Shown: positions 55,467-63,744 of the stretch, in pieces | Position numbering within the stretch: the first letter of the stretch is position 1 | Layout of the letters: every line of letters starts with the position of its first letter | The notes under the pieces: generated by a model | What the model was told of the DNA's origin: nothing | Databases searched by the model: none | Seen by the model: only the letters and a program-made list of their open reading frames with translations | Translations under genes and position numbers: made by a program | Assembly: GCF_023554995.1 (NCBI RefSeq) | Contig: NZ_JAMJPK010000010.1 | Coordinates: 41,364-105,363, forward strand | Length of the DNA stretch: 64,000 bases | From: Halomonas gemina | GTDB lineage: Bacteria > Pseudomonadota > Gammaproteobacteria > Pseudomonadales > Halomonadaceae | Direction: 5' to 3'

Positions 55467-55476
55467 GCCACTCCCC

Positions 55477-56058
55477 CTACTCCGGGGAGAGACCCAGATT
55501 GCTGATGCCGTCGTTGCGCCCCAGCCGGCGCAGCGACTTGAGCGCCTCGCGATCCAGCGGGCCCGCCTCCACCGCCTCGAGCACCGCGTCCTGGAAGTCG
55601 TTCTCGTCCGCCATCAGCGGATGGCCGCGGACCAGCTCGCCCAGCCGTGCAGCGTCCTCCTCGCCCTCGGTGAGCTCGATATAGGCGCGCACCCCGCTGC
55701 GTGAGGTCCTGCTGACCTCCAGCACCGCCTCGGGGGCCTCGCCGCGCAGGGTGTCGAGCAGCGCCGAGAGGGCCACCACCGCCTCCAGGGCGCGCCGCGC
55801 CCCGAAGCTGTCGTCCTCGGCGGGGGGCTCCAGCTCGGCGAGCTTCTCGGCCTGGCGGTCGAAGTCGATGCGCGCCTCCTTCACTGCCAGCTGCTCCCAG
55901 ACCAGGTCCAGGATCACCCTCATGCCATGCGGGTCACCCTGGCCGGTGGTATCGGCATAGAGGCGGTAGTTGGGCAGCAGGCGCTCGCACAGCGCCGCCA
56001 TGAAGGCCCGCTGGCGTCGCGGGTCGAGCTGCTGCAAGCGCTGGAAGAAGCCGCTCAT
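55477..56058 (-). CDS. YjaG family protein (DUF416)
   Basis: This is a cytosolic helical protein of 193 residues that matches YjaG of E. coli: FFQRLQQLDPRRQRAFMAAL then CERLLPNYRLYADTTGQGDP, followed by ILDLVWEQLAVKEARIDFDRQ and ARRALEAVVALSALLDTL. The C-terminal part is acidic with RTSRSGVRAYIELTEGE. AAGGAG precedes the ATG. The biochemical function is unknown. It is convergent with the barrel gene, ten bases away, and lies downstream of the alkyltransferase-like gene on the same strand. Confidence 0.88.
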   Translation of the reverse strand: MSGFFQRLQQLDPRRQRAFMAALCERLLPNYRLYADTTGQGDPHGMRVILDLVWEQLAVKEARIDFDRQAEKLAELEPPAEDDSFGARRALEAVVALSALLDTLRGEAPEAVLEVSRTSRSGVRAYIELTEGEEDAARLGELVRGHPLMADENDFQDAVLEAVEAGPLDREALKSLRRLGRNDGISNLGLSPE

Positions 56059-56084
56059 GGAGTCTCCTTGGGTTCAGGGTTGTC

Positions 56085-56378
56085 TCAGGGCCAGAGGCGC
56101 TCTTTCGCTATACGCCCACGGGGATCGAAGAGCACACCCTCGGCGACCAGCCGCCGGCGCTGCTCCTCGGCCCCGGAATGGTCGGCCAGCTTGCGGGAGG
56201 CGGTGATGACCCGGAACCAGGGCAGGCCGTGGCCGGCGGGCAGCTCGCGCAGGGCCCGGGCCACCAGGCGCGGGGTGGCGCCATCGGTCATCGCGGCGAT
56301 GCGACCGTAGGTGGTCACCCGGCCGGACGGGATCTCGGCGAGGATGGTCAGTATCTGTTCCCGCAGCTCCGGCTTCAT
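56085..56378 (-). CDS. Alkyltransferase-like protein (Atl/YbaZ family)
   Basis: This is a 97-residue DNA-binding protein related to O6-alkylguanine DNA methyltransferase but without the alkyl-acceptor cysteine. The usual PCHRV is PWFRV here, with Trp54 in place of Cys, the hallmark of Atl proteins, which bind O6-alkylguanine and hand it to nucleotide-excision repair. The winged helix is recognisable in IPSGRVTTYGRIAAMTDG and the Arg finger in PRLVARALRELP. The start MKPELREQ is set by AAGGG; the long frame upstream overlaps the next gene on the opposite strand and is rejected. Confidence 0.9.
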   Translation of the reverse strand: MKPELREQILTILAEIPSGRVTTYGRIAAMTDGATPRLVARALRELPAGHGLPWFRVITASRKLADHSGAEEQRRRLVAEGVLFDPRGRIAKERLWP

Positions 56379-56435
56379 GTACCCTTGCGCTCCGTCCCGT
56401 CCGTCACTCGGCATTCCCATCAAGGCGAGGCCCGC

Positions 56436-57134
56436 ATGCACGTTCACCTTCTCCAGCACAGCCCCCACCAGGGACCGGCCCGCATCGCCGACTGGCTTTC
56501 CAGCATGGGGCACAGTCACACCGTCTTCCACCTCGACGCGGGGGAGCTGCCGCCGCGGCTGGCCGATGGCGATGCGCTGATCGTGCTCGACGGCCCCGAG
56601 GGCAGCCTCGAGGATGGCCAGTGTCCCTGGCTCAGGGGCGAGCGCAAGCTGATCCACCAGGCGCTGGACGCCAACAAGCCGCTGCTGGGGGTCGGCTTCG
56701 GCGCCCGGCTGATCGCCGAGGCGCTGGGGGCGGCGGTGGCCCGCGGCACCGTCGCCGAGACCGGCTGGCATCGCGTGGACCTCGCCCCGCTGAGCACCGT
56801 CGACCTGCCCGAAAGTTTCGAGGCCTTCATGTGGCACCGCGAGGTATTCGCGCTGCCCGACTATGCCCTGGCGCTGGGCCGCAGCGAGGCCAGCCCGCTG
56901 CAGGGCTTCACCTGGGACGGCGGCCGGGTAGTCGGGATGCTCTGCCATCTGGAGGCCACCGCCGCAAGCGTCACCGCCCTGCTCGACCATCAGCCGGCGC
57001 CCGAGGGCAGCGAGACCAGCCCCCATGCCCAGGACCGGGCGGCAATGCTCGAGGACCCGAGGCGCTTCGACCGGCTGGCTCCGCTGCTCGACCGCCTGCT
57101 CAGCCAGTGGTTGGGCAGCACCACTCGGGCGTGA
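56436..57134 (+). CDS. Class I glutamine amidotransferase-like protein lacking the catalytic Cys
   Basis: This is a 232-residue cytosolic protein with the GATase1 layout of GMP-synthase-like amidotransferases: MHVHLLQHSPHQGPARIADW, then DGDALIVLDGPEGSLED, the nucleophile-elbow region LLGVGFGARLIAEALG, and a CHLEAT segment in place of the usual QFHPE. In the elbow the expected Cys (G-x-C-x-G) is Gly87, while the His (171) and Glu (173) remain. It cannot hydrolyse glutamine by the standard mechanism, so it may be a binding or regulatory relative. GGCGAGG precedes the ATG. It is divergent from the alkyltransferase-like gene and convergent with selU. Confidence 0.82.
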   Translation: MHVHLLQHSPHQGPARIADWLSSMGHSHTVFHLDAGELPPRLADGDALIVLDGPEGSLEDGQCPWLRGERKLIHQALDANKPLLGVGFGARLIAEALGAAVARGTVAETGWHRVDLAPLSTVDLPESFEAFMWHREVFALPDYALALGRSEASPLQGFTWDGGRVVGMLCHLEATAASVTALLDHQPAPEGSETSPHAQDRAAMLEDPRRFDRLAPLLDRLLSQWLGSTTRA

Positions 57135-57138
57135 CGGC

Positions 57139-58263
57139 TCAAGCCGTCTGCTGACGCTGCGGACGGCCGGCCTGACGCGCCTCGGCGGACCACTCCCTGG
57201 CGACCTGCAGGCAGCTCTCCCAGTCGCCCACGTGGAGGAAGTGGCGCTCGGGGTGCTTCTCCAGCTGGTGGCGATAGAGCGGGTCGTAGTATTCGGTCAG
57301 CAGCGGGGCCAACCAGGCCTCATGGGCCTGGCGGTTGCCGCGCTCATGCTCGCGGAAGGCCAGCGCCTGGAGGCGCTGCAGGCGCGCCAGGCGCTCGCTG
57401 CCCAGACGCTTCCTCAGCCGACCCAGGGCAGTGGTGAGCTGCTTGCGCATCAGCGCCCAACCCAGCCAGTCGCCGAACTGACGACGATGGACCTCCCACA
57501 GGTCGTCGATGTAGTCCTTGCGGATCTGTGCCAGCCGCCAGTCCAGCGGCATCTCGATGCGGATGCGCGGCGCCGGCACCATGCCCTCCCAGAAGCGCAG
57601 CGGGATGTTGGCCGCCCCGATGCGCCGCGACTCGTCTTCCACCACCAGCGGCCCGGGCAGCTCCAGCAGGCGCCGCCCCATGGCGTGTTCGAAGTCGATC
57701 TGGCTGGGCGCCGGTAACGGGTGGCGCCCGAAGGCCGAGCCCTTGTGCCGCGCGCAGCCCTCCAGGTCGAGGCCATTGTCCAGCGCCAGGATCAACGGCG
57801 TCTTGGCACAGCCGGTGAGGCCGCCCACCACCATCAGCGGCTGCTCGGCCGCGGCGTCGATGCGCGCGCAGAGGGCCTGGCGCATCGCCTTCCAGCCACC
57901 GCGGATACGCGGGCGCAGGGCGCCGGCATCCGCCAGCCACTGCTGGGCAACCTGGGAGCGCAGCCCGCCGCGAAAGCAGTAGATGATGGCGTCGGGATGC
58001 GCCACAAGGAGCCGCTGCCAGGCGGCGACCCGCGCCGCCTTGAGGCCGCCGCTGACCAGCCGCTCACCCAGGGCGATGGCCGCGTCCTGGCCATGCGCCT
58101 TGTAGGCGATCCCCACGAGGTGGCGCTCCTCGTCATCCATCAGCGGCAGGTTGACCGCCCCGGGCAGGGCGCCCTGGGCGAACTCCACCGGCGCCCGGAC
58201 ATCGATCAGCACACGCCCTTCCCGCAGCAGCGCGAGATCCGGCTCGACCAGCGGCAGGCTCAT
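57139..58263 (-). CDS. selU: tRNA 2-selenouridine synthase
   Basis: SelU (MnmH, YbbB; 374 residues) replaces sulfur with selenium at wobble 2-thiouridine, via a geranylated intermediate, using selenophosphate from SelD. The N-terminal rhodanese domain has its catalytic Cys96 in IIYCFRGGLRSQ. The C-terminal P-loop domain has GGLTGCAKT at residues 147-155; the usual Gly before Lys is Ala153, a departure from GxxxxGK[ST]. The start MSLPLVEPD overlaps the selD stop by four bases (ATGA), and a much longer frame reading back into selD is rejected. Confidence 0.95.
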   Translation of the reverse strand: MSLPLVEPDLALLREGRVLIDVRAPVEFAQGALPGAVNLPLMDDEERHLVGIAYKAHGQDAAIALGERLVSGGLKAARVAAWQRLLVAHPDAIIYCFRGGLRSQVAQQWLADAGALRPRIRGGWKAMRQALCARIDAAAEQPLMVVGGLTGCAKTPLILALDNGLDLEGCARHKGSAFGRHPLPAPSQIDFEHAMGRRLLELPGPLVVEDESRRIGAANIPLRFWEGMVPAPRIRIEMPLDWRLAQIRKDYIDDLWEVHRRQFGDWLGWALMRKQLTTALGRLRKRLGSERLARLQRLQALAFREHERGNRQAHEAWLAPLLTEYYDPLYRHQLEKHPERHFLHVGDWESCLQVAREWSAEARQAGRPQRQQTA

Positions 58264-59297
58264 CCACGCACCTCGATCAGCGCCGGCCCGCTGGCCTTGA
58301 CGACTTCGCCGAAGGGCACGAGCTTGATGCCATGGTCGCGGCCGATGCGCTCCACATCGTCTTCCCAGGAGGGGTGCACCGAAAGCAGCAGCCCACCGGA
58401 GGTCTGCGGGTCGCAGAGCCACTGCCAGTGGGCCTCGTCCATCGCCGGCAGGCTCTCGCCCAGCGCCTCGCGGTTGCGCTTGGTGCCGCCGGGCACCGCG
58501 CCCTGGCGGCGGTAGGCCTCGGCCTCGGCGAGCCGCGGCAGGCGGCGGAAGTTGACCCGGGCGGCCACGCCACTGGCCGTGCAGATCTCGGCGAGATGGC
58601 CGGCCAGGCCGAAGCCGGTGACGTCAGTCATGGCATGCACGCCCTTGACCTTGGCAAGCTCCATGCCGATGGCATTGGACTTGAGCATGGTCTCCCGCGC
58701 CAGGCCCTGGTGGCCGGGCTCGATCAACCCCTGCTTCTCGGCCGTGGTCAGCAGGCCCACCCCCAGCGGCTTGGTGAGGAACAGCAGGTCACCGGGCTTG
58801 GCGCCCTTGTTGAGCTTTAGATGCTCGAGGTCGACAAGGCCGTTGACCGCCAGGCCGAAGATCGGCTCGGGGGCGTCGATGGAGTGGCCGCCGGCAAGCG
58901 CCACGCCGAGCTCGCGGCACACCGCCTGGGCACCGGCCACCACGTCGCCGGCGACCTCGGCGCCGAGCGTCTCCAGCGGCCAGCCGAGGATGCCGAGTGC
59001 CAGCACCGGCTTGCCGCCCATGGCATAGACGTCGCTGATGGCATTGATCGCCGCGATGCGGCCGAAGTCGAAAGGATCATCCACGATGGGCATGAAGAAG
59101 TCGGTGGTGGCGATCATGCCGCGACCGTCGTCCAGGTCGTAGACGGCGGCATCCTCGCGCCCCTGGTTGCCGACGATCAGCCGCGAGTGGCTGGCCCCGG
59201 GGCCGGCCTTGGCAAGAATACTGTCGAGCACGTCGGGGGCGATCTTGCAGCCGCAGCCGGCGCCGTGGCTGTACTGGGTCAGGCGGATGGCGCTCAT
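58260..59297 (-). CDS. selD: Selenophosphate synthase
   Basis: SelD makes selenophosphate from selenide and ATP (345 residues). The N terminus carries SHGAGCGCK with Cys15, Cys17 and Lys18; Cys17 occupies the catalytic position, so this is the cysteine and not the selenocysteine form. Other conserved parts are ATTDFFMPIVDDPFDFGRIA, GGHSIDAPEPIFGLAVNG and TDVTGFGLAGHL. AAGGAG seven bases before the ATG fixes the start; the 10-residue frame extension is unlikely. It is coupled to selU, so the local role of selenophosphate is tRNA modification. Confidence 0.97.
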   Translation of the reverse strand: MSAIRLTQYSHGAGCGCKIAPDVLDSILAKAGPGASHSRLIVGNQGREDAAVYDLDDGRGMIATTDFFMPIVDDPFDFGRIAAINAISDVYAMGGKPVLALGILGWPLETLGAEVAGDVVAGAQAVCRELGVALAGGHSIDAPEPIFGLAVNGLVDLEHLKLNKGAKPGDLLFLTKPLGVGLLTTAEKQGLIEPGHQGLARETMLKSNAIGMELAKVKGVHAMTDVTGFGLAGHLAEICTASGVAARVNFRRLPRLAEAEAYRRQGAVPGGTKRNREALGESLPAMDEAHWQWLCDPQTSGGLLLSVHPSWEDDVERIGRDHGIKLVPFGEVVKASGPALIEVRG

Positions 59298-59347
59298 CTC
59301 GTTCTCCTTGGCATTCACTACCCGCATTCTACATCAGAGTGGGGGGC

Positions 59348-60727
59348 CTAGAGGGCGTCCAGGGCCTCGGCGAGCTTGTCCACGGCGACCACCTCCATGC
59401 CCTCGGGCGAGCGCTTGGGGGCATTGCCGCGGGGCACGATGGCACGCTTGAAGCCGTGCTTGGCCGCCTCGACGATGCGCTCCTGGCCACTGGGCACCGG
59501 GCGGATCTCGCCGGAGAGCCCCACCTCGCCGAACACCACCAGCTCGCGGGGAAGCGGCCGGTTCTGCAGGCTGGAGACCACCGCCAGCAGCACCGCAAGG
59601 TCGGCGCTGGTTTCCAGCACCTTGACCCCGCCGACCACGTTGAGGAAGACGTCCTGGTCCCCGGTGAACAGCCCGCCATGGCGATGCAGCACCGCCAGCA
59701 GCATGGCCAGGCGGTTCTGGTCGAGGCCCACGGCGACGCGGCGCGGGTTGCCCAGCGCCGACTCGTCGAGCAGTGCCTGGACCTCGACGAGGATCGGCCG
59801 GGTACCCTCCCAGACCACCATCACCAGGCTGCCGGCACTCTGCTCCTCGTTGCGCGAGAGGAAGATGGCGCTGGGATTCTTCACCTCCTTGAGGCCATGC
59901 TCGAGCATGGCGAACACGCCAAGCTCGTTGACCGCGCCGAAGCGGTTCTTCTGGCCGCGCAGGGTGCGGAAGCGCGAGTCCGCCCCGCCCTCGAGCAGCA
60001 ATGAGGCATCGATCATGTGCTCCAGCACCTTGGGGCCGGCCAGGGTGCCGTCCTTGGTGACGTGACCCACCAGCATCAACACGGTATTGCTCTGCTTGGC
60101 GAAGCGAGTCAGGGCCGCGGCGGACTCGCGCACCTGGGCCACGCCGCCCGGCGCCGAAGCGATATCCTCCAGGTGCATGGTCTGGATGGAGTCGATGACG
60201 AGTATCTCGGGGCGCTCGCGCTCGGCCACGGCGAGGATGGTCTCGATGCTGGTCTCGGCCAGCATCTTCAGGCCCTGCACCGGCAGCTGCAGGCGGTGGG
60301 CGCGCATCGCCACCTGGGAGAGCGACTCCTCACCGGTCACATAGACCACCCGGCGGGTCTGGGCCAGCTTGCAGGCGGTCTGCAGCAGCAGGGTCGACTT
60401 GCCGGCCCCGGGATGCCCCCCGAGCAGCACCGCCGAGCCCGGCACCAGGCCACCGCCCAGCACCCGGTCGAACTCCGCGAAGGTGGAAGAGAGCCTGGGT
60501 ACCTCGCTGAGGTCGACGCTGGACAGGTCGACCACCTCGCGGGACAGACCGCCGGCATAGCCGCCGCGCGCGGTCGCGGAGGCCCCCGCGGCGGCAACGG
60601 GCCGCGCCGCCGAGAGACGGACCTCGCTCAAGGTGTTCCACTCCTGGCAGCTGCTGCACTGCCCCTGCCACTTGCGGTACTCGGCACCACACTCGGTGCA
60701 GACGAAGGCGCTCTTCGCTTTGGCCAT
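59348..60727 (-). CDS. radA: DNA repair protein RadA (Sms)
   Basis: RadA is a RecA-related DnaB-like helicase that helps extend strand exchange and process recombination intermediates. The protein has 459 residues, the family length. It has a zinc finger of four cysteines at residues 10, 13, 24 and 27 (CTECGAEYRKWQGQCSSC), a Walker A GGHPGAGKST at 103-112, the RadA-specific KNRFG motif in GQKNRFGAVNELG and a C-terminal Lon-protease-like domain (VGLDQNRLAMLLAVLHRHGG). The start is standard. It lies 50 bases upstream of selD on the same strand. Confidence 0.97.
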   Translation of the reverse strand: MAKAKSAFVCTECGAEYRKWQGQCSSCQEWNTLSEVRLSAARPVAAAGASATARGGYAGGLSREVVDLSSVDLSEVPRLSSTFAEFDRVLGGGLVPGSAVLLGGHPGAGKSTLLLQTACKLAQTRRVVYVTGEESLSQVAMRAHRLQLPVQGLKMLAETSIETILAVAERERPEILVIDSIQTMHLEDIASAPGGVAQVRESAAALTRFAKQSNTVLMLVGHVTKDGTLAGPKVLEHMIDASLLLEGGADSRFRTLRGQKNRFGAVNELGVFAMLEHGLKEVKNPSAIFLSRNEEQSAGSLVMVVWEGTRPILVEVQALLDESALGNPRRVAVGLDQNRLAMLLAVLHRHGGLFTGDQDVFLNVVGGVKVLETSADLAVLLAVVSSLQNRPLPRELVVFGEVGLSGEIRPVPSGQERIVEAAKHGFKRAIVPRGNAPKRSPEGMEVVAVDKLAEALDAL

Positions 60728-60805
60728 GCGGCACTCTCTCCCACGGTCAGGGCCATCACTCTACCCGCCACGGGCCGCGTGCAGATGGCATGCCCGCAAC
60801 GACGA

Positions 60806-60827
60806 GGGGCGACCCTGAGGCCGCCCC
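60806..60827 (-). terminator. Weak stem downstream of the NlpE-like gene
   Basis: An inverted repeat, GGGGCG / CGCCCC, with partly paired inner CC / GG lies 21 bases beyond the NlpE-like stop. There is no T-tract, so it is a weak terminator candidate. Confidence 0.35.
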
Positions 60828-60847
60828 GTTACCGCGCATTCAGACGT

Positions 60848-61297
60848 TTACAGGCGCTTGAGCTGCAGCATCTCGCTGTTCTGGAAACGACGCAGGTTGG
60901 GGTCGATCAGTTCCAGCGTCTGTTGATCGACGCGCAGGAAGTAGTAGGTCTGCCCTTCGCCATCGGGGGTCAGCTCGTAGACGGTGGCGGTGGGATCCTG
61001 CTCGGTCCCCTCGAGGACCTCCCAGTTGCCTGCGTAGTTCTCGTCCGGCGGGTTCTGCGGGTGCTCCCGGTAGGAGGCCTCGAGGTCGAAGGTGCGTTCC
61101 TCGACGGCACTCTGCTCCTCGCCGTTCAGGGTCACGTTCAGGTCGATACCGTCGCAGTTGCGGCATGGCAGCGTTCCCTGGTAGGTCGCCGTTGTCGCTT
61201 CCATCTCCGGGGCAGCGGCCTGGTCGGTGGGTCCGGCGGCGCAGCCGGCCAACAGGGCGGCCAGGGCTGTGCCGGCCAGCAAGGTCCTGATTTGCAT
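60848..61297 (-). CDS. NlpE-like lipoprotein
   Basis: This is an outer-membrane lipoprotein of 149 residues. The signal peptide ends in the lipobox LLAGC, with Cys19 lipidated. The conserved part reads TYQGTLPCRNCDGIDLNVTL, which matches the CxxC-containing N-terminal domain of NlpE, the copper-responsive lipoprotein that signals surface contact to Cpx. The C-terminal OB-fold domain of E. coli NlpE is missing, so this is the short form. AGGAGG six bases upstream fixes the start. It stands alone, 120 bases upstream of radA on the same strand. Confidence 0.83.
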   Translation of the reverse strand: MQIRTLLAGTALAALLAGCAAGPTDQAAAPEMEATTATYQGTLPCRNCDGIDLNVTLNGEEQSAVEERTFDLEASYREHPQNPPDENYAGNWEVLEGTEQDPTATVYELTPDGEGQTYYFLRVDQQTLELIDPNLRRFQNSEMLQLKRL

Positions 61298-61397
61298 TTG
61301 TGTCCTCCTAACCAATGGGCATGACGCCGTTAAGCACGGCAGCCTGATAGACAGCATAACCTCTCGTGTCCTCAGCGGACAGCCTCCCCGCCATGCG

Positions 61398-62291
61398 TCA
61401 GGCCAGCGGATAGACATGGGTGAAGATCAGTGCCAGCACCAGCGGCATGACCACCAGGCTGCCCAGGTTACCGATCAGCACCAGCGAGGCCACCTTATGG
61501 GGCTCCTGGCGATACTGCTCGGCCACCAGGTAGTTCAACACGGCCGGCGGCAGGGCGGCAAACACCCACAGGGCCGCCGCCTGCAGGCCCGACAGGTCGA
61601 GCCACCAGATCAGCGGCACGGCAAGCACCAGTCCAGAGAGCGGACAGAGTACCGCCCCGAGCAGCCCCGTCTTCCAGTCGCCAAAGTCGATATCCAGCAT
61701 CCTAACGCCCAGGGCGAAGAGCATCAGCGGGATACAGACCCCGCCCAGCATGTGCAGCGCCTCCAGGAACCAGCCCGGCAGAGGCACACCGCCCAGGTTG
61801 ACGGCGAGGCCCGCCAGGCTCGCCAGCACGATGGGCATGCGCAGCAGCCGCCACAGCGGCGTATGCGGGCTGAGCATGTAGAGCCCCACCGAGAAGTGCA
61901 GCAGCATCTCGATGATGAACAGCACCACCGCCGCCGGCAGGGCCTTCTCGCCGAAGGCCAGCACCAGCAGGGGGATCCCCATGTTGCCGGAGTTGTTGAA
62001 CATCATCGGCGGCAGGAAGGTCTTGGTCTCGAGCCTCAGCCACTTCGCCACCGGCCAGAGCACGAGCCCCGAGCCCAGCACCACCACGGCCCCCGCCAGG
62101 GCCAGGCTCGCGTAGTCCGCCAGGGGCGCCTGGCGGTCGGCGAGCACGGCGAACACCAGCATGGGCACGAAGAGCTCCATGTTGAGGGTGTTCAGGCCAC
62201 GGATGTCTGGGGTGCGAAAGCGGCCGTAGAGGGTCCCGCAGCCGGCGATCAGGAAGACGGGCAGCAGGGTGGCGAGGATCTGGGCGGTCAT
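61398..62291 (-). CDS. AEC family transporter (auxin efflux carrier fold)
   Basis: This is an inner-membrane transporter (297 residues, about ten helices in two inverted repeats). The opening ILATLLPVFLIAGCGTLYG, the first-repeat FNNSGNMGIPLLVLAFGE and the second-repeat AALPPAVLNYLVAEQYRQ are classic AEC features, including the paired unwound-helix motif around NSGNMGIP. Bacterial members move malate, lactate or similar organic anions, but the substrate is unknown. The start MTAQILATL is chosen over a 43-codon extension that crosses the divergent promoter region shared with hisC. Confidence 0.87.
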   Translation of the reverse strand: MTAQILATLLPVFLIAGCGTLYGRFRTPDIRGLNTLNMELFVPMLVFAVLADRQAPLADYASLALAGAVVVLGSGLVLWPVAKWLRLETKTFLPPMMFNNSGNMGIPLLVLAFGEKALPAAVVLFIIEMLLHFSVGLYMLSPHTPLWRLLRMPIVLASLAGLAVNLGGVPLPGWFLEALHMLGGVCIPLMLFALGVRMLDIDFGDWKTGLLGAVLCPLSGLVLAVPLIWWLDLSGLQAAALWVFAALPPAVLNYLVAEQYRQEPHKVASLVLIGNLGSLVVMPLVLALIFTHVYPLA

Positions 62292-62412
62292 TGCACGGGT
62301 CCGTAGGCAGCGAATGATCGATAGCGGCCCCGAGACTAGCATGGCCGCGGCTTGCGCGGTCACGCCGCTCGGGTCACCATGACCAAAGTCCAATCCCCCC
62401 GAGCGAGTGACC

Positions 62413-63468
62413 ATGAGCAAGTTCTGGAGCCCCGCCGTTCGCGAGCTGACCCCCTATATCCCCGGCGAGCAGCCCCGCGAGCGCCTGATCAAGCTGAACA
62501 CCAACGAGAACCCCTACCCGCCGGCACCCGGCGTCGAGGCCGCGCTGCGCGAGTTTTCCGCCGATCACCTGCGACTCTATCCGGACCCGCAGTCCCGCGC
62601 CCTGCGCGAGGCCCTGGCGGAGGAACTCGGGGTGACGACAGAGCAGGTGTTCGTCGGCAACGGCTCCGACGAGGTCCTCGCCCTGGCGTTCCAGGCCTTC
62701 TTCCGCCAGCCACGCCCGCTGGAGATGCCGAACATTTCCTACAGCTTCTATCCGGTCTACTGCCGTCTCTATGGCGTCGAGCGCCGCACCCACCCCCTGG
62801 ACGCCGAGTGGCGCGTCGACCTCGATGCCTTCGGCCAGGATGCCGGCGGGGTGATCTTCGCCAATCCCAATGCTCCCACCGGCCATGGCCACGGGCGCGA
62901 GGCCATCGCCGGACTGCTCGAGCGGGTCTCCGCCGCGGTGGTGCTGGTCGACGAGGCCTACGTGGACTTCGGCGGCGAGAGTGCCGTCCCGCTGGTCGAG
63001 CGCTTCCCCAACCTGCTGGTCACCGGCACCTTCTCCAAGTCGCGCAGCCTGGCCGGCCTGCGGCTCGGCTATGCGGTGGGCTCCCGCGAGCTGATCGAGG
63101 GGCTCGAGCGGGTCAAGGACTCCTTCAACTCCTACCCCGTCGACAGCCTGGCCAGCGCCCTGGGCATCGCCTCCCTGGCAGACCGCGAGCACTTCGAGGC
63201 CTGTCGCGAGGCGGTGATCACCACCCGCGAACGCACCCGGGGGCGACTCGAGGCCCTGGGCTTTCAGGTGCTACCCTCGCAGTCCAACTTCGTGCTGGTC
63301 AGCCATCCGGAGCTTGATGCCGCCCAGCTCTTCGTTGGCCTGCGCGAGCGCGGCGTACTGGTACGCCATTTCAATACCGACGTACTGCGCGACCACCTGC
63401 GGATCTCCATCGGTACCGATGACGAGATGGACAGCCTCGTCGAGGCGCTCGAGAGCCTGTGCCGCTAG
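62413..63468 (+). CDS. hisC: Histidinol-phosphate aminotransferase
   Basis: HisC is a PLP enzyme of fold type I (351 residues) that transaminates imidazole acetol phosphate to histidinol phosphate. The N-terminal LIKLNTNENPYPPAPGV is diagnostic; the PLP Lys209 lies in TFSKSRSLAGLR, with FANPNAPTG and VLVDEAYVDFGG ahead of it, and the final RISIGTDDEM carries the substrate-carboxylate Arg. It is separate from the hisBHAF operon 7.5 kb away. An in-frame GTG two codons earlier is an alternative start. The rRNA operon end lies just downstream, on the other strand. Confidence 0.95.
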   Translation: MSKFWSPAVRELTPYIPGEQPRERLIKLNTNENPYPPAPGVEAALREFSADHLRLYPDPQSRALREALAEELGVTTEQVFVGNGSDEVLALAFQAFFRQPRPLEMPNISYSFYPVYCRLYGVERRTHPLDAEWRVDLDAFGQDAGGVIFANPNAPTGHGHGREAIAGLLERVSAAVVLVDEAYVDFGGESAVPLVERFPNLLVTGTFSKSRSLAGLRLGYAVGSRELIEGLERVKDSFNSYPVDSLASALGIASLADREHFEACREAVITTRERTRGRLEALGFQVLPSQSNFVLVSHPELDAAQLFVGLRERGVLVRHFNTDVLRDHLRISIGTDDEMDSLVEALESLCR

Positions 63469-63540
63469 GGCCGCCCAGGGTCAGGGAACAACCTCGACTG
63501 CCCCTCGCCAGGGTCCATCACGTGGCGCTGATCACCGCCG

Positions 63541-63560
63541 ACTCTCCATGGGGAGGCCCT
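63541..63560 (-). repeat. Degenerate 5S rRNA tail fragment (outer copy)
   Basis: ACTCTCCATGGGGAGGCCCT repeats the 5S segment at 63764-63782 with two differences. In the minus direction it lies after the second terminator, so it is a decayed 5S tail outside the operon. Confidence 0.6.
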
Positions 63561-63590
63561 GGCTCGGCATCCGTTTAGCCGACGCACATG

Positions 63591-63625
63591 AAAAACCCCG
63601 AGCTCTGGTGAACTCGGGGTTTTTT
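63591..63625 (-). terminator. Second rRNA-operon terminator (bidirectional)
   Basis: A 12-bp inverted repeat, AAAAACCCCGAG / CTCGGGGTTTTT, with a ten-base loop. T-runs exist in both directions, so it can stop the rRNA transcript (minus) and hisC (plus). Confidence 0.85.
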
Positions 63626-63633
63626 CTGAATAG

Positions 63634-63700
63634 GTGCCTGACGATGATTGCGCCGGGTGTCCGGTGGCCGGCATCCCGGGACTCTCCACGGGGAGGCCCC
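63634..63700 (-). repeat. Degenerate 5S rRNA tail (inner copy)
   Basis: GTGCCTGACGATGA (63634-63647) copies the 5S 3' end at 63745-63758, and CTCTCCACGGGGAGGCCCC (63682-63700) copies the 5S segment at 63765-63783. Between them the 5S sequence is replaced by about 34 unrelated bases. The block lies between two terminators. Confidence 0.65.
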
Positions 63701-63710
63701 CAACAACGAC

Positions 63711-63737
63711 GAAACCCCGACCAAGGGCCGGGGTTTC
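63711..63737 (-). terminator. First rRNA-operon terminator
   Basis: A 9-bp stem, GAAACCCCG / CGGGGTTTC, with a nine-base centre, lies directly after the 5S 3' end in the minus direction, the usual place for the rRNA terminator. The T-run is short. Confidence 0.7.
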
Positions 63738-63744
63738 TGAATAA

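Noticed and set aside
58260..59297. Selenocysteine (UGA) codon in selD
   Set aside because: Position 17 is encoded as Cys in SHGAGCGCK and there is no in-frame UGA, so this is the cysteine form.
63541..63700. A second complete 5S rRNA gene
   Set aside because: Only tail fragments are present; the 5' half and the central domain are missing.
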